The notes under the pieces are model-generated. The model worked only from the letters and a program-made list of their open reading frames with translations, had not been told where the DNA came from and did not search any database. From Hydrogenobacter thermophilus TK-6 (GTDB taxonomy: Bacteria; Aquificota; Aquificia; Aquificales; Aquificaceae): a DNA stretch of 64,000 bases. Made by a program: the position numbers and the translations under genes. Shown here piece by piece: positions 12,083 to 21,356 of the stretch; the stretch's first letter is position 1, and every line of letters starts with the position of its first letter. Location: positions 1,240,001 through 1,304,000 of the forward strand of contig NC_013799.1 in the NCBI RefSeq assembly GCF_000010785.1, read 5' to 3'.

Positions 12083-12690
12083 AGGTGGTAAAAGCACATC
12101 AAAAGCGGGCGCTTCCTTTGGCAGCTAAGGTTTTAGAAAAAGGAGGAATAGTCTTTGCGCCAACGGATACCATCTACGGACTTTTGGCTGATGCTACCAA
12201 ACCAAAAGCCGTAGAGAGGCTATACTCCATCAGAAGACCATCAGGAAGACCCTTTATCCTTCTCCTTCCAGACAAATACTGGCTGGAGGTTTTTGACATC
12301 TACGCCAAGCCTACATACTGGGACCTGCTTGATGCTCATATCACTGTTATCTTCTACAAAAGAACCACCATACCCATGCACCTGACAAGGGGCAAAAAGA
12401 GCTTAGCCTTCAGAGTGCCCAAGAGAGGTACCTTTATAAGGGACCTTCTTCTTTATCTTGATGCTCCCCTTGTTGCCCCCAGCGCCAATCCGGAAGGTAT
12501 GGAGCCGGCAAAGGATGTAAAGATGGCTATGGACTACTTTGGAGATAAGGTGGACCTTTATGTGGATGCGGGTCGTATTGAAGGAAAACCCTCCACCATA
12601 GTAAGACTCATAGGCAAAAACAGAATAAGGCTTGTTAGAGAAGGAAGTGTAAGCTTCAAGGAGATTCTGGAGTTTGCAAGAAGATTATAA
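12079..12690 (+). CDS. tsaC: Threonylcarbamoyl-AMP synthase (Sua5/YrdC family)
   Basis: Makes threonylcarbamoyl-AMP from threonine, bicarbonate and ATP for t6A tRNA modification, feeding TsaD (9326). 203 residues, a single YrdC domain: GGIVFAPTDTIYGLLADA at about residues 21-38, IRRPSGRPF, and the SANPEGMEP loop. The KxR-type dsRNA-binding groove is as usual. I start it at the ATG overlapping the thrC stop, since the first conserved strand begins about 20 residues later. The location next to threonine synthase fits its need for threonine. The 3' end overlaps convergent thyX by 6 bases. Confidence 0.9.
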   Translation: MKVVKAHQKRALPLAAKVLEKGGIVFAPTDTIYGLLADATKPKAVERLYSIRRPSGRPFILLLPDKYWLEVFDIYAKPTYWDLLDAHITVIFYKRTTIPMHLTRGKKSLAFRVPKRGTFIRDLLLYLDAPLVAPSANPEGMEPAKDVKMAMDYFGDKVDLYVDAGRIEGKPSTIVRLIGKNRIRLVREGSVSFKEILEFARRL

Positions 12691-13611
12691 CCTAAGGTTA
12701 TAACTCTTTCTGTATCCTACAAGCTCTACAAGCGCCTGGGCAAACTCTCTTATCTCCTTCTGTGCGCTTTCGTGCCTTCTTAAACTTATAAAGTTGTCAA
12801 GAGAAATTCTTGGAACTGTCCAGTAAAACCTTGTGTGCATAAACTGTGGGAGGACACCTCTGGCAAGCTCTCTGGCAACAGCTTTTTCAAGCATGTTTTT
12901 GTATAGTGTCAAAAGGTCATCCATGTAAAACTTTATTTTTTTGAGAAACAGAGAGTTCCAAGGCTCTTCTATCTGCTCTTCTATGGATGCCTGCCTGTTT
13001 TTGGAAGACTGTTTTCTCAGATATTTAGGAATGTAAAAGGTAGGGTCATAGCTTACATACCTTCTGCTAACTTCGTTATAAGAGCCAAAGCGGTGTCTGT
13101 GCCACTGCCTTGCTACAAACAAAGGACACTCCACCACAAATGTGTAGTAATCCATAGAGGTTCCCAGCTCAAGCCTATCAACGAGTCCTATCCATCCTGA
13201 TGAAGTCTCTATTTTCTTTATAACATAGGAACTGTCAAGAGAGTAGCTTTCTGTATCATCTCCTTCTATGATGGCATATGTAGTAGGTAGTCTTTTCTTT
13301 ACTTCTTCCTTTACCTCTTGTGGTATGTGTTCAAAAGCGTTTATAAAGTTCCTAAGGTTGAGATAAATATAACCCTCCGTCCAGTAAACCTGAAAAACAG
13401 GACTGCTTACCCTTTCTATAAGACCCAGCCATAAGCTTTTTTCTCCTTCAAAAGCTATAATCACATGCTCAAAAGGGCTTGCGTGTTTGTTTTCAAAAAG
13501 ATACTTTATGAGCTTTTTATCCCTCTCTTTGTCCACCTCCGCATCTTTAGCGAATGATACCCTTGCGCATCTTACTATTCTTTGGTCTGACCCCATTATA
13601 TGAACTTTCAT
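12685..13611 (-). CDS. thyX: Flavin-dependent thymidylate synthase
   Basis: Methylates dUMP to dTMP using methylene-tetrahydrofolate and FAD. The ThyX signature RHRxxSxxxxSxR is present as RHRFGSYNEVSRR around residue 185, and the C-terminal RRHESAQKEIREFAQ block is typical. At 308 residues it is longer than the common 220-250-residue form; the extra length is mainly between the N-terminal ASPFEH motif and the signature. The ATG at 13609-13611 is chosen because TATAAT lies exactly 7 bases upstream and the protein then begins at the first conserved strand. Divergent from yicC with 24 bases between starts. Confidence 0.93.
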   Translation of the reverse strand: MKVHIMGSDQRIVRCARVSFAKDAEVDKERDKKLIKYLFENKHASPFEHVIIAFEGEKSLWLGLIERVSSPVFQVYWTEGYIYLNLRNFINAFEHIPQEVKEEVKKRLPTTYAIIEGDDTESYSLDSSYVIKKIETSSGWIGLVDRLELGTSMDYYTFVVECPLFVARQWHRHRFGSYNEVSRRYVSYDPTFYIPKYLRKQSSKNRQASIEEQIEEPWNSLFLKKIKFYMDDLLTLYKNMLEKAVARELARGVLPQFMHTRFYWTVPRISLDNFISLRRHESAQKEIREFAQALVELVGYRKSYNLRL

Positions 13612-13618
13612 GCTCTCT

Positions 13619-13626
13619 ATTATAAT
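13619..13626. promoter_or_regulatory. Self-complementary ATTATAAT shared by divergent thyX and yicC
   Basis: ATTATAAT at 13619-13626 is its own reverse complement, so each strand carries TATAAT. On the minus strand the hexamer ends 7 bases before the thyX ATG; on the plus strand it ends 9 bases before the yicC ATG. Only 24 bases separate the two start codons. This is the cleanest case in the window of one -10 element apparently serving two leaderless genes. Confidence 0.65.
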
Positions 13627-13635
13627 ATCTTGGCT

Positions 13636-14484
13636 ATGCAAAGCATGACTGGTGTGGGGAAGGCTGTGTTTGAAAATGACGAATGGAAGGTATCTACCAT
13701 CGTCAAGAGCGTAAACTCAAAAGGTTTGGACATATTTATAAAAACCAATTACAACCTCTCATCCGCAGAGATAAACATAAGGAAGCTGGTGAGGGAGTTT
13801 ATCACGAGGGGTACTGTTAATGTGCACATAGATGTAACACCCAAAAAGGTCGAAACACCTGTTGACATAAAGAAGGTCCTCGTAAATGTGCAGATAGTAA
13901 AGCTTGTTATGGAAGAGCTTGGGCTTAAGCTCACCGACGATACCATCTTTCAAACTGCCTGGAAGTATTCGGAAAAAACCGCAGAGGAACTAAGTCCACA
14001 GCTGGAAGACTGCCTTTACTCTTCACTGAGAGAAGCCCTCAGGGACCTTGTAAGGAGCAGAAAGGAAGAAGGAGAGCATATAAAGGAAGACATACAAGCA
14101 AGGTTGCAAAAGATAAAGGGGTTGTTAGAAGAAATAGAAAAGCTTAAAGACCAGGTCCTGAGCTTAGTCAAAGGCAGAATACTTGAGAAAGCAAGAGAGC
14201 TTGGTTTGCCGGAGGTTCATCCAACTGTGCTTAATGAGATCACTTTTATACTTTCAAGGATGGATGTGGATGAAGAGTTAACAAGATTCAAGACGCACCT
14301 GAGTAAAATAAACTCCCTTCTTGATACGGAAGGTGATGTAGGTAGAAAGTTGGACTTTACCCTTCAGGAGATACACAGGGAGATAAATACCCTTGGCAAC
14401 AAGATGCCTGAAGTTTCCCATCTGGTGGTGGAAATAAAGTCAGAGATAGACAGGATAAGACAGCAGGTGGCAAATGTGGAATAA
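13636..14484 (+). CDS. yicC: YicC family protein (endoribonuclease-like)
   Basis: 282 residues. The N-terminal MQSMTGVGKA and following VKSVNSKGLD are characteristic of YicC/YloC, as is the C-terminal DFTLQEIHREINTLGNK with ensuing IKSEIDRIRQQVANVE. YicC of E. coli has been reported as an endoribonuclease acting in small-RNA decay; here the role is by homology only. The start is fixed by the conserved MxSMTG motif and by TATAAT (13621-13626) 9 bases upstream. The next element is tRNA-Gly, 21 bases after the stop. Confidence 0.9.
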   Translation: MQSMTGVGKAVFENDEWKVSTIVKSVNSKGLDIFIKTNYNLSSAEINIRKLVREFITRGTVNVHIDVTPKKVETPVDIKKVLVNVQIVKLVMEELGLKLTDDTIFQTAWKYSEKTAEELSPQLEDCLYSSLREALRDLVRSRKEEGEHIKEDIQARLQKIKGLLEEIEKLKDQVLSLVKGRILEKARELGLPEVHPTVLNEITFILSRMDVDEELTRFKTHLSKINSLLDTEGDVGRKLDFTLQEIHREINTLGNKMPEVSHLVVEIKSEIDRIRQQVANVE

Positions 14485-14490
14485 AAGGTG

Positions 14491-14501
14491 TATAATATAA
14501 T
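14491..14501 (+). promoter_or_regulatory. Promoter of tRNA-Gly
   Basis: Two overlapping TATAAT hexamers (14491-14496 and 14496-14501) stand just before the tRNA, whose first base is 14506. The first hexamer is 9 bases and the second 4 bases upstream, so transcription probably starts within or next to the mature 5' end, leaving little or no 5' leader to process. Confidence 0.6.
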
Positions 14502-14505
14502 CATA

Positions 14506-14580
14506 GCGGGCGTAGCTCAGTGGTGGAGCGGCTGCTTGCCATGCAGCAGGTCGCGGGTTCGAGTCCCGTCGCCCGCTCCA
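14506..14580 (+). tRNA. tRNA-Gly (anticodon GCC)
   Basis: A full cloverleaf can be drawn: acceptor GCGGGCG pairs with CGCCCGC; D arm GCTC...GAGC; anticodon stem GCTGC/GCAGC with loop TTGCCAT, giving anticodon GCC; T arm with GGGTTCGAGTCCC; discriminator T; CCA encoded in the gene. It lies between yicC and the convergent DUF255 gene, whose stop codon begins only 2 bases after the CCA. No hairpin terminator is seen after it. Confidence 0.97.
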
Positions 14581-14582
14581 TA

Positions 14583-16529
14583 CTAAAGCTCTATCTCCTC
14601 AGGTGAAGAGTAGCTTTTGCAAACCTTCCCCTCGCACACCAAAAGCCCCTTCATATGCCCCTTTACAACCAACTTGAAGGGTCTGAATGCCTTCATCATC
14701 TCCCAAAAGTAACCATCCGTCTCTACTTTAAAAACCCCTCTTAAAAAAGCGTAAAGGCTAATTAGGTAAGAGTGCGAAGCCATAGGCATCTCTCTCATAA
14801 ACCGTGAAAAAGCCATGAGGTTTTTCTCTGCATATTCTCCATATTTGGTATCACCAGTTATAGCTTCCATAAGGAGTAGCAGATACGGAGATGTGCCATT
14901 TACAGATTGGATGGGTGTATCTTGGATAGGTTTATGCTTTATAAGCAATAGTCCTTCCCCCTTTTGATGCGTATCAAAAAAGCCCCATCCCTGATCATCC
15001 CAGAATAGCTCTATAGCCTTATCCAAAAGCTCCTTTGCCATATCCAAGTAAGTTCTATTTTGAGTTATTTCAAAGAGGGACAAAAGACCCTGCGATAGAT
15101 ATATGTAATCCTCCGAATAACCGCTTACACCATCGGTATGATCAAGAGAGCCATCTCTGTACCTTTCTTTTATGAGCCTATTGGCTGTCTTTTCTGCCAT
15201 AAGAAGACTCCACTCATCCTGAAAGACCTTGTAGTAAACACATAAAGCATCTATCATAAGCCCATTCCAGCCAGTGTAAATGGTTTTGTCTATGTAAGGT
15301 ATCTCCCTGCTGTTTCTATAACTTAACATTTTTTCTTTGGCGCTTTTTAGAAGCTCCTCCACCTTTTCCTTGGGTATGTCCAAAACTTTGCTTACCTGCT
15401 GCGCATCCATGTTTATAAAGAGCACATTTTTGTGCTGATGATGGGGCATTCTGCCTCTTGTATCTATACCAAAGTAGAGCTTTACCACCTTTAGCTCCTC
15501 TGGGTCAAGCAGTAGCCTTAGCTCGTCAGATGTAAAAGTGTAATGACCACCCTCATCAAGCACGCCTATGTCTGCATCCTGAGAGGCGTAAAATCCACCT
15601 TCTTGATCCGATCCGTAAAGTTTGTAGTAATTTACTATGCCCTTTGCCACATACTCATAAAGGGGATTTTCAAATACCTGATAAGCAAGAGAGTATAGTC
15701 TGAGAAGCTCCGCGTTGTCATAAAGCATCTTTTCAAAGTGCGGTATGTTCCATGTATCATCCGTAGAGTATCTGAAAAAGCCTCCCAAAAGGTGGTCGTA
15801 AATACCACCTTTTGCCATAGCATCCAAAGATGAGATAATAGCCCTTTTTACTATCTCCTCCTTGGTAAAGTAGTAGTGATAAAGGAGTAGCTCAAAAGCC
15901 TTGGCATGATGAAACTTGGGAGCACTGCCTATACCTCCCTTTTCGTAATCTACCGAAGAGAGAAGAGCGCCTATACCCCTTTTTAGAAGTTCTTCATCCA
16001 CAAAATCCTTAAAGGTCATAGAGCTGTAATTTTGTAGCTCCAAAAAGATGTGGTCTGCTGATTTTAAAATTCTCTCCTTTTCTTCCCTCCAGAGCTGTGA
16101 AATCCTAAGAAGCAGAGATTTTAAACCGGGTCTTCCCCATCTGTCTTCAGGTGGAAAGTAGGTGCCTCCAAAGAAGAGCTTCCCATCGGGAGTAAGAAAA
16201 GCTGTCAAAGGCCACCCTCCGCTTCCGGTAAGAGCTATTACTGTTTCCTGATACCTCCTGTCTATATCCGGCCTTTCGTCCCTGTCCACCTTTATTGCAA
16301 CAAAGTTCTCGTTTATTATCTTGGCTATTTCTGGGTCTTCAAAGCTTTCCTTTGCCATTACATGACACCAATGACACCATACACCACCTATGGAGAGCAG
16401 TACAGGTTTGTCCTCTCTCTTTGCTTTTTCAAAGGCTTCCTCACACCACTCGTACCAATCAACGGGCTGATATGCTGATTTTCTAAGATATGGACTTCTG
16501 GCATTTATCAGTCTGTTAGGCATACGCAT
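14583..16529 (-). CDS. Thioredoxin-domain protein of the DUF255/YyaL family
   Basis: 648 residues, cytoplasmic. Opens with [19 protein letters not shown] and the vicinal-cysteine motif WCHWCHVM (a thioredoxin-like DUF255 domain), followed by [11 protein letters not shown], then an (alpha/alpha)6-type C-terminal region resembling glycosidase/epimerase toroids ([24 protein letters not shown]). This is the bacterial relative of SPATA20. The biochemical function is not established. The start could be either ATG at 16529 or 16523; both precede the PNRLINA motif. Its stop abuts the tRNA-Gly gene. Confidence 0.9.
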   Translation of the reverse strand: MRMPNRLINARSPYLRKSAYQPVDWYEWCEEAFEKAKREDKPVLLSIGGVWCHWCHVMAKESFEDPEIAKIINENFVAIKVDRDERPDIDRRYQETVIALTGSGGWPLTAFLTPDGKLFFGGTYFPPEDRWGRPGLKSLLLRISQLWREEKERILKSADHIFLELQNYSSMTFKDFVDEELLKRGIGALLSSVDYEKGGIGSAPKFHHAKAFELLLYHYYFTKEEIVKRAIISSLDAMAKGGIYDHLLGGFFRYSTDDTWNIPHFEKMLYDNAELLRLYSLAYQVFENPLYEYVAKGIVNYYKLYGSDQEGGFYASQDADIGVLDEGGHYTFTSDELRLLLDPEELKVVKLYFGIDTRGRMPHHQHKNVLFINMDAQQVSKVLDIPKEKVEELLKSAKEKMLSYRNSREIPYIDKTIYTGWNGLMIDALCVYYKVFQDEWSLLMAEKTANRLIKERYRDGSLDHTDGVSGYSEDYIYLSQGLLSLFEITQNRTYLDMAKELLDKAIELFWDDQGWGFFDTHQKGEGLLLIKHKPIQDTPIQSVNGTSPYLLLLMEAITGDTKYGEYAEKNLMAFSRFMREMPMASHSYLISLYAFLRGVFKVETDGYFWEMMKAFRPFKLVVKGHMKGLLVCEGKVCKSYSSPEEIEL

Positions 16530-16573
16530 AAATTATGTAAAAGGGAGAAAAAAGCAAGATGAGATAAATTATG

Positions 16574-17053
16574 CTACTGCATAAGATAATCAAAACTGAC
16601 CCTCATGGTCTTTCCTTTGCTGTCCTTTATGTATACATTTATTGAGTAAAGACCCTTATCGGACATTTGGAACCAGCCGCCGTAGTTGTCTCCGTATTGA
16701 TGGGGATATTTGGTGAGTGGTTTTCTTTCTGCTCTCAGTATAGGAGACCTTACCTCAGCTTCTACAGAGTAATTAGAGAAATAGACCACCTTACCCTTCT
16801 CTTCTTCTCTCCAAAGAGCTACTGCAAGGTGGTGAGTGTCGTATGGTTTGGGTTCACCGTGGCTTTTGACCAGAAGCTCGTAAGCTCTTGGGAAGGTATT
16901 TCTAATCTCCTCAATGCTCACTATACCTATGCTCACATTCATGTTAGGGAGCTTCTTGGTTAGAGGTGTTTTCAGTATCTCGTCCTCCTGAGCGTAAGCC
17001 AAATATAAAAGGGTAAAGAGGAAAAGTAGCAGAGACATCAACTTGTATCTCAT
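16574..17053 (-). CDS. Exported protein of unknown function
   Basis: 159 residues with a signal peptide (MRYKLMSLLLFLFTLLYLAYA, likely cut before QEDEI). The mature domain contains NVSIGIVSIEEIRNTFPRA and ends in beta-rich GLYSINVYIKDSKGK, so it may be a small periplasmic beta-sandwich. I do not recognise the family. It has a clear Shine-Dalgarno AAGGAGGTG about 8 bases before its ATG, unlike its leaderless-looking neighbours. It is divergent from atpB; no functional link to ATP synthase is implied by this. Confidence 0.7.
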   Translation of the reverse strand: MRYKLMSLLLFLFTLLYLAYAQEDEILKTPLTKKLPNMNVSIGIVSIEEIRNTFPRAYELLVKSHGEPKPYDTHHLAVALWREEEKGKVVYFSNYSVEAEVRSPILRAERKPLTKYPHQYGDNYGGWFQMSDKGLYSINVYIKDSKGKTMRVSFDYLMQ

Positions 17054-17084
17054 CTTTCTCCACCTCCTTCTTTATAAGATAAAC

Positions 17085-17161
17085 GCTTAACTTTTCTTAA
17101 GCTATTAGATTTTTATTGTTTCCGTATAAGCTGGTCTTATTTGGGAAATTTATGTTATAAT
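17085..17161 (+). promoter_or_regulatory. Upstream region of the F0 operon: inverted repeat and -10
   Basis: In the 117-base divergent gap there is a perfect inverted repeat GCTTAA-CTTTTC-TTAAGC at 17085-17102, a possible operator, and TATAAT at 17156-17161. The hexamer ends 9 bases before the atpB ATG at 17171. No -35 consensus is obvious. The repeat could instead serve the exported-protein gene on the other strand. Confidence 0.45.
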
Positions 17162-17170
17162 GATAGCGTT

Positions 17171-18170
<1,000 letters not shown>

Positions 18171-18180
18171 GGGGATAAAG

Positions 18181-18324
18181 ATGGCAACTCAGAGAAACAT
18201 CACAAGGATATCTAACTTCAAGAGAAAGCGCAAAAGTGGGTTTTTGGCAAGGATGTCCACCAAAAGTGGAAGGAAGATAATAAATAGAAGAAGACGCAAG
18301 GGAAGGAAGAGACTGGCACCTTGA
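18181..18324 (+). CDS. rpmH: 50S ribosomal protein L34
   Basis: 47 residues, very basic. The conserved L34 core is plain: [22 protein letters not shown], and [10 protein letters not shown]. The N-terminus [11 protein letters not shown] differs from the usual MKRTYQPS. It follows atpE by 10 bases with a GGGG-rich ribosome-binding site. In most bacteria rnpA (RNase P protein) follows rpmH; here the next gene is yidD, 14 bases on, with no room for rnpA. Confidence 0.96.
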   Translation: MATQRNITRISNFKRKRKSGFLARMSTKSGRKIINRRRRKGRKRLAP

Positions 18325-18338
18325 GGAAGATATGTGTA

Positions 18339-18527
18339 ATGATAATAAGGTTGTGGCAAAGGCTCGTATCCCCTCTTTATCCCCCCTCCTGCAGATACTA
18401 TCCCACATGCTCTGAGTATGCCATCCTCTCTATTGAGAAGTACGGTGTGGTAAAAGGTGGACTCAAAGCCCTGTGGAGAGTTTTAAGGTGCCACCCACTT
18501 TCAAAGGGAGGTGTTGATTATCCCTGA
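18339..18527 (+). CDS. yidD: Membrane protein insertion efficiency factor YidD
   Basis: 62 residues. Shows the family core RLVSPLYPPSCRYYPTCSEYA, split here as RLVSPLYPP and CRYYPTCSEYA, with the three conserved cysteines, and WRVLRCHPLSKGG at the end. It assists YidC-dependent membrane insertion. A TTG at 18321 in the same frame would add six residues; the ATG at 18339 is preferred since GAGGAAG lies about 10 bases upstream. Stop and yidC start overlap (TGATG). Confidence 0.9.
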   Translation: MIIRLWQRLVSPLYPPSCRYYPTCSEYAILSIEKYGVVKGGLKALWRVLRCHPLSKGGVDYP

Positions 18528-20032
18528 TGGAGAAAAACGAGATAGATGTAAAGAGACTCTTTGCTTTGATGTTGGTGGTAACCCTTTTGATGTTTGGCCT
18601 TGAGCTATACACCTATTACTTTTCTCCCAAAGAGATACCTCAAAAGGCAGTCAAGAGGGAAGAGGTGCAGAGCTTTCCACAGCTTATGCTGGGAAGCATG
18701 AGGGAGTCTAAAAAACCTGTGCAGATTCAGGCTTTTGATTTTAGGCAGTTTACCCTCTTAGTTTCTTTGGAAGGCGGTAAGATAGTGAAACTCGTGGACA
18801 AAAAGTACTCTTATGACCTGATCACCGATACGGAGAGAAAACTCAATGTGTACCCTCTTGAAGTTTATACAGGCAACCCAGACCTTGACCAGAAGCTAAA
18901 CTTTGCTCCTTATCAGATAACAAGGGAAGGTGACTCAATTGTTATGACTTACACGGATGGAAGTATAAGCCTGACTAAAAGGCTCACTTACGAGGAAGGC
19001 TATTTTAAGCTTTCCATAAGCTCAAAGGGTTTACCTTCACCTCTTTATGTGGTGGTAGGGAGCCACCCAAAAGGTGACGAATTTTACACCCACTCGGGAC
19101 CTGTTTTGAGCATAGGTGGTAAGGTGGAGAGGTTAGATGTGGGGAGTATAAAGGGAAGGGAATTCCTAAGCGGGGACATAAGCTTTGCAGGAGAAGAAAG
19201 CCGGTATTACTTTAAGGGCTTTGTAGGTAAGATTCCCTCCGTTTTGATATACAAAGTCGGGGAGGATAAGGATAGTTTAACGCTGGTTGAGGTAAGCAAT
19301 CCTTTAATCTTCTATGCAGGTGCAAAGGAGTATTCAAGGCTCAAAAAGATAGGCTTATCGGATGTTATAGATTATGGGACGCTCAAAATCTTAGTAAAAC
19401 CACTATTTATCTTTATGTACTGGATATACGAACATCTTCGCTCGTGGGTTTTCTCCATTCTGGCGCTTACCCTTCTGGTAAGAGTATTCATGTTTCCTCT
19501 TACATACAAAAGCACCATCTCTATGATGAAGCTGTCAGAATTGGCACCTAAGGTGCAAGAGATCAGGGAAAAGTACAAGGAAGACCCCACCAAGATGCAA
19601 GAGGAGATGATGAAACTTTACTCTCAAGTAGGTTTTAATCCCATGTCCGGCTGTCTCCCTATGATCCTTCAGATACCTGTGTTTTTTGCACTTTACAAGG
19701 TTCTCACCATAACGGCAGACCTTCAGCTTGCCTCCATGCTCTGGATACCCAGCCTATCCCACAAAGACCCCTACTACATACTTCCCATAATAATGGGTCT
19801 TACCATGATAGCCCAGCAGTTTATAAGCCCAAATCCAGACAAAACTCAGAACTTTATGATGTATGTGTCCTCTGTAGCTTTTACCTTTCTCTTTGCCAGC
19901 TTTCCGGCTGGTCTTGTCCTTTACTGGACCTTCAACAACATATTCAATATGGGGCAGAGTTATCTTATAAAAGAGGTGCTTTTAAAGGATAGGAAGAAGG
20001 TTAAAGCAGAAAGAAAGAAAAAAAGAAAGTAA
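18527..20032 (+). CDS. yidC: Membrane protein insertase YidC (Oxa1 family)
   Basis: Inner-membrane insertase of 501 residues. N-terminal transmembrane anchor (LFALMLVVTLLMFGLELYTYY), a large periplasmic beta domain (about residues 40-290), then the five-helix Oxa1 core with RVFMFPLTYKSTISMMK, the conserved MQEEMMKLY, GCLPMILQIPVFFALY and FPAGLVLYWTFNNIF. The C-terminus is a Lys/Arg tail (KAERKKKRK), which could contact ribosomes. The gene ends one base before the convergent selD stop. Confidence 0.96.
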   Translation: MEKNEIDVKRLFALMLVVTLLMFGLELYTYYFSPKEIPQKAVKREEVQSFPQLMLGSMRESKKPVQIQAFDFRQFTLLVSLEGGKIVKLVDKKYSYDLITDTERKLNVYPLEVYTGNPDLDQKLNFAPYQITREGDSIVMTYTDGSISLTKRLTYEEGYFKLSISSKGLPSPLYVVVGSHPKGDEFYTHSGPVLSIGGKVERLDVGSIKGREFLSGDISFAGEESRYYFKGFVGKIPSVLIYKVGEDKDSLTLVEVSNPLIFYAGAKEYSRLKKIGLSDVIDYGTLKILVKPLFIFMYWIYEHLRSWVFSILALTLLVRVFMFPLTYKSTISMMKLSELAPKVQEIREKYKEDPTKMQEEMMKLYSQVGFNPMSGCLPMILQIPVFFALYKVLTITADLQLASMLWIPSLSHKDPYYILPIIMGLTMIAQQFISPNPDKTQNFMMYVSSVAFTFLFASFPAGLVLYWTFNNIFNMGQSYLIKEVLLKDRKKVKAERKKKRK

Positions 20033-20033
20033 A

Positions 20034-21050
20034 TTAAGTGTATAGCCTCAAACCTTTTCCCTCTTCCACTCTACCAATTATCCACGCTTGGATACCAAGA
20101 TGGTCAAGCTTCTCATCCATAAGAGGACGCATCTCCTCTGGGAAGGTAAAGAGAAGTCCTCCGGATGTGTTTGGGTCTGACAGAAGCAAAAGCTGCCACC
20201 ATTCAAGCCCTTCGTTGATTACATGGTCCTTAACAAAGTTGTAATTATCTAAGGCTCCCTTAGGATGTATCTTTTGCTTTACGAAAAATATGGACTCTTC
20301 GTATACAGGCACCTGAGAAAAGTTTATAGAAAGCATAACTCTTGACTTTTTTGCTATGTTGTACGCATGCCCCAAAAGACCAAAACCAGTCACATCTGTG
20401 CAGGATGTGGCTTTAAGGCTCTTTGCCAGTAAGGATGCCTTATGGTTGAGGGTGAGCATGTAATTTATAGCTTCTTGGATGTTCCTTTCGGTTATCTTTC
20501 CCTCTTTTATAGCCTTGGTGAGTATGCCAACACCTATGGGTTTTGTGATAGCAATAAGGTCGCCTAGCTTTGCACCCTCCTGTGTCAGATAAGTGCCATC
20601 TTCACACACTCCTGTTACTGCAAGCCCAAACTTGGGTTCTCTATCATCTATAGTGTGTCCTCCCAGAAGGACGGTCTTTGCCTCCCTTAGCTTGTCAATG
20701 CACCCCCTCATAACCTCCTTCAAAACTTCTACCTCCATATCACAGTTGTTAAAACCTACGATGGCAAGGGCATTAAGGGGCACCCCACCCATTGCGTAAA
20801 CATCACTTAGGGAATTTACTGCGGATATAGCTCCCCACAGGTAAGGGTCATTAACAATAGGAGTTATAAAGTCCACTGTGTGTATAAAAACTTTACCTCC
20901 GTATAAATAGACTCCTGCGTCGTCACCTACACCCAAAAGGGTGCGCTCATCCGTGTAAAGGTTAAGTCCCTTTATAAGGTTTTCTAGGTCCGCCGGACCC
21001 ACCTTTGCCGCTCAACCAGAAGCCCTCACCAACTTCAAAAGCTCCGCCAT
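20034..21050 (-). CDS. selD: Selenide, water dikinase (SelD) with selenocysteine at residue 13
   Basis: Makes selenophosphate from selenide and ATP, the selenium donor for Sec-tRNA. A conventional reading would start at the internal GTG at 21000-21002 and lose the catalytic N-terminus. Reading on upstream in frame gives ATG at 21048-21050 and the peptide [12 protein letters not shown], then TGA (21012-21014), then [12 protein letters not shown]. That is the SelD active-site motif (Cys/Sec)-x-x-Lys, so TGA encodes Sec13 and the protein has 338 residues. Sec13 is the position I recall for the Aquifex enzyme. Downstream, GVGDDAG, LLGGHTI and [11 protein letters not shown] mark the AIRS-like fold. 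TAAACT lies 8 bases before the ATG. Convergent with yidC, one base apart. Confidence 0.95.
20985..21001 (-). promoter_or_regulatory. Bacterial SECIS hairpin in selD
   Basis: Starting 11 bases after the selD TGA, the mRNA can form a stem of seven pairs, UGGGUCC with GGACCUA (one G-U pair), closed by a three-base GGC loop at 18-20 bases after the TGA. This is within the roughly 16-37-base distance expected for SelB-dependent bacterial SECIS elements and has G in the apical loop. The stem is inside the coding region, as in E. coli fdhF. Confidence 0.7.
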
Positions 21051-21356
21051 AGTGTTTAAGTTTAATACCCCTCAAAGCTGTGCTGTTTTGAATATTTCAA
21101 AGTATGAAAAGGTAAAACTTTGAAAATTTAGGCGAAACCTGTCAAACCTTAACCCCCCAGCAGTGTGTGTAGGGTGCTTTTGTGAAAAAATTGACATCTT
21201 CCACAAACCCACTCAGAGCCACCAGACCCACAGCCCAACTCCTTGTAAAAATAGCATACCACACCTCCGCGACAAGGGGTGTGAAAGAGGGTGCGACTTG
21301 ACACGACAAAAAAAAGAGGCTCTAAGATATCCAAAATCTCTTTTGGGAGGTGTATC
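21051..21356. other. 306-base gene-poor region between selD and the beta-helix locus
   Basis: No convincing gene. On the minus side TAAACT (21059-21064) is a likely selD -10. On the plus side there are TTGACA motifs at about 21188 and 21298-21303 (the second followed by TAAGAT at 21323-21328 at a wide 19-base spacing), and the hairpin described separately at 21260-21283. A 65-codon open frame through it starts with GTG, has no family features and ends inside the next leader ORF, so I do not call it. Confidence 0.5.
21260..21353 (+). promoter_or_regulatory. Candidate 5' regulatory RNA with alternative pairings over a Shine-Dalgarno
   Basis: CACACCTC (21260-21267) can pair with GGGGTGTG (21276-21283), giving eight pairs including one U-G around the loop CGCGACAA. 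The same left arm extended by one base, ACACCTCC (21261-21268), is also a perfect 8-base complement of GGAGGTGT (21346-21353), the Shine-Dalgarno of the leader mini-ORF at 21357. The two pairings exclude each other, which is the layout of an on/off leader. No known riboswitch class is recognised; this is seen by eye only and could be chance. Confidence 0.35.

Noticed and set aside
20034-21002. selD starting at the internal GTG (21000-21002)
   Set aside because: It would lack the catalytic residue; reading through the TGA gives a perfect SelD N-terminus with an ATG and a SECIS-like stem.
21185-21195. TTGACA at about 21188 as a promoter
   Set aside because: No acceptable -10 at 16-18 bases downstream.
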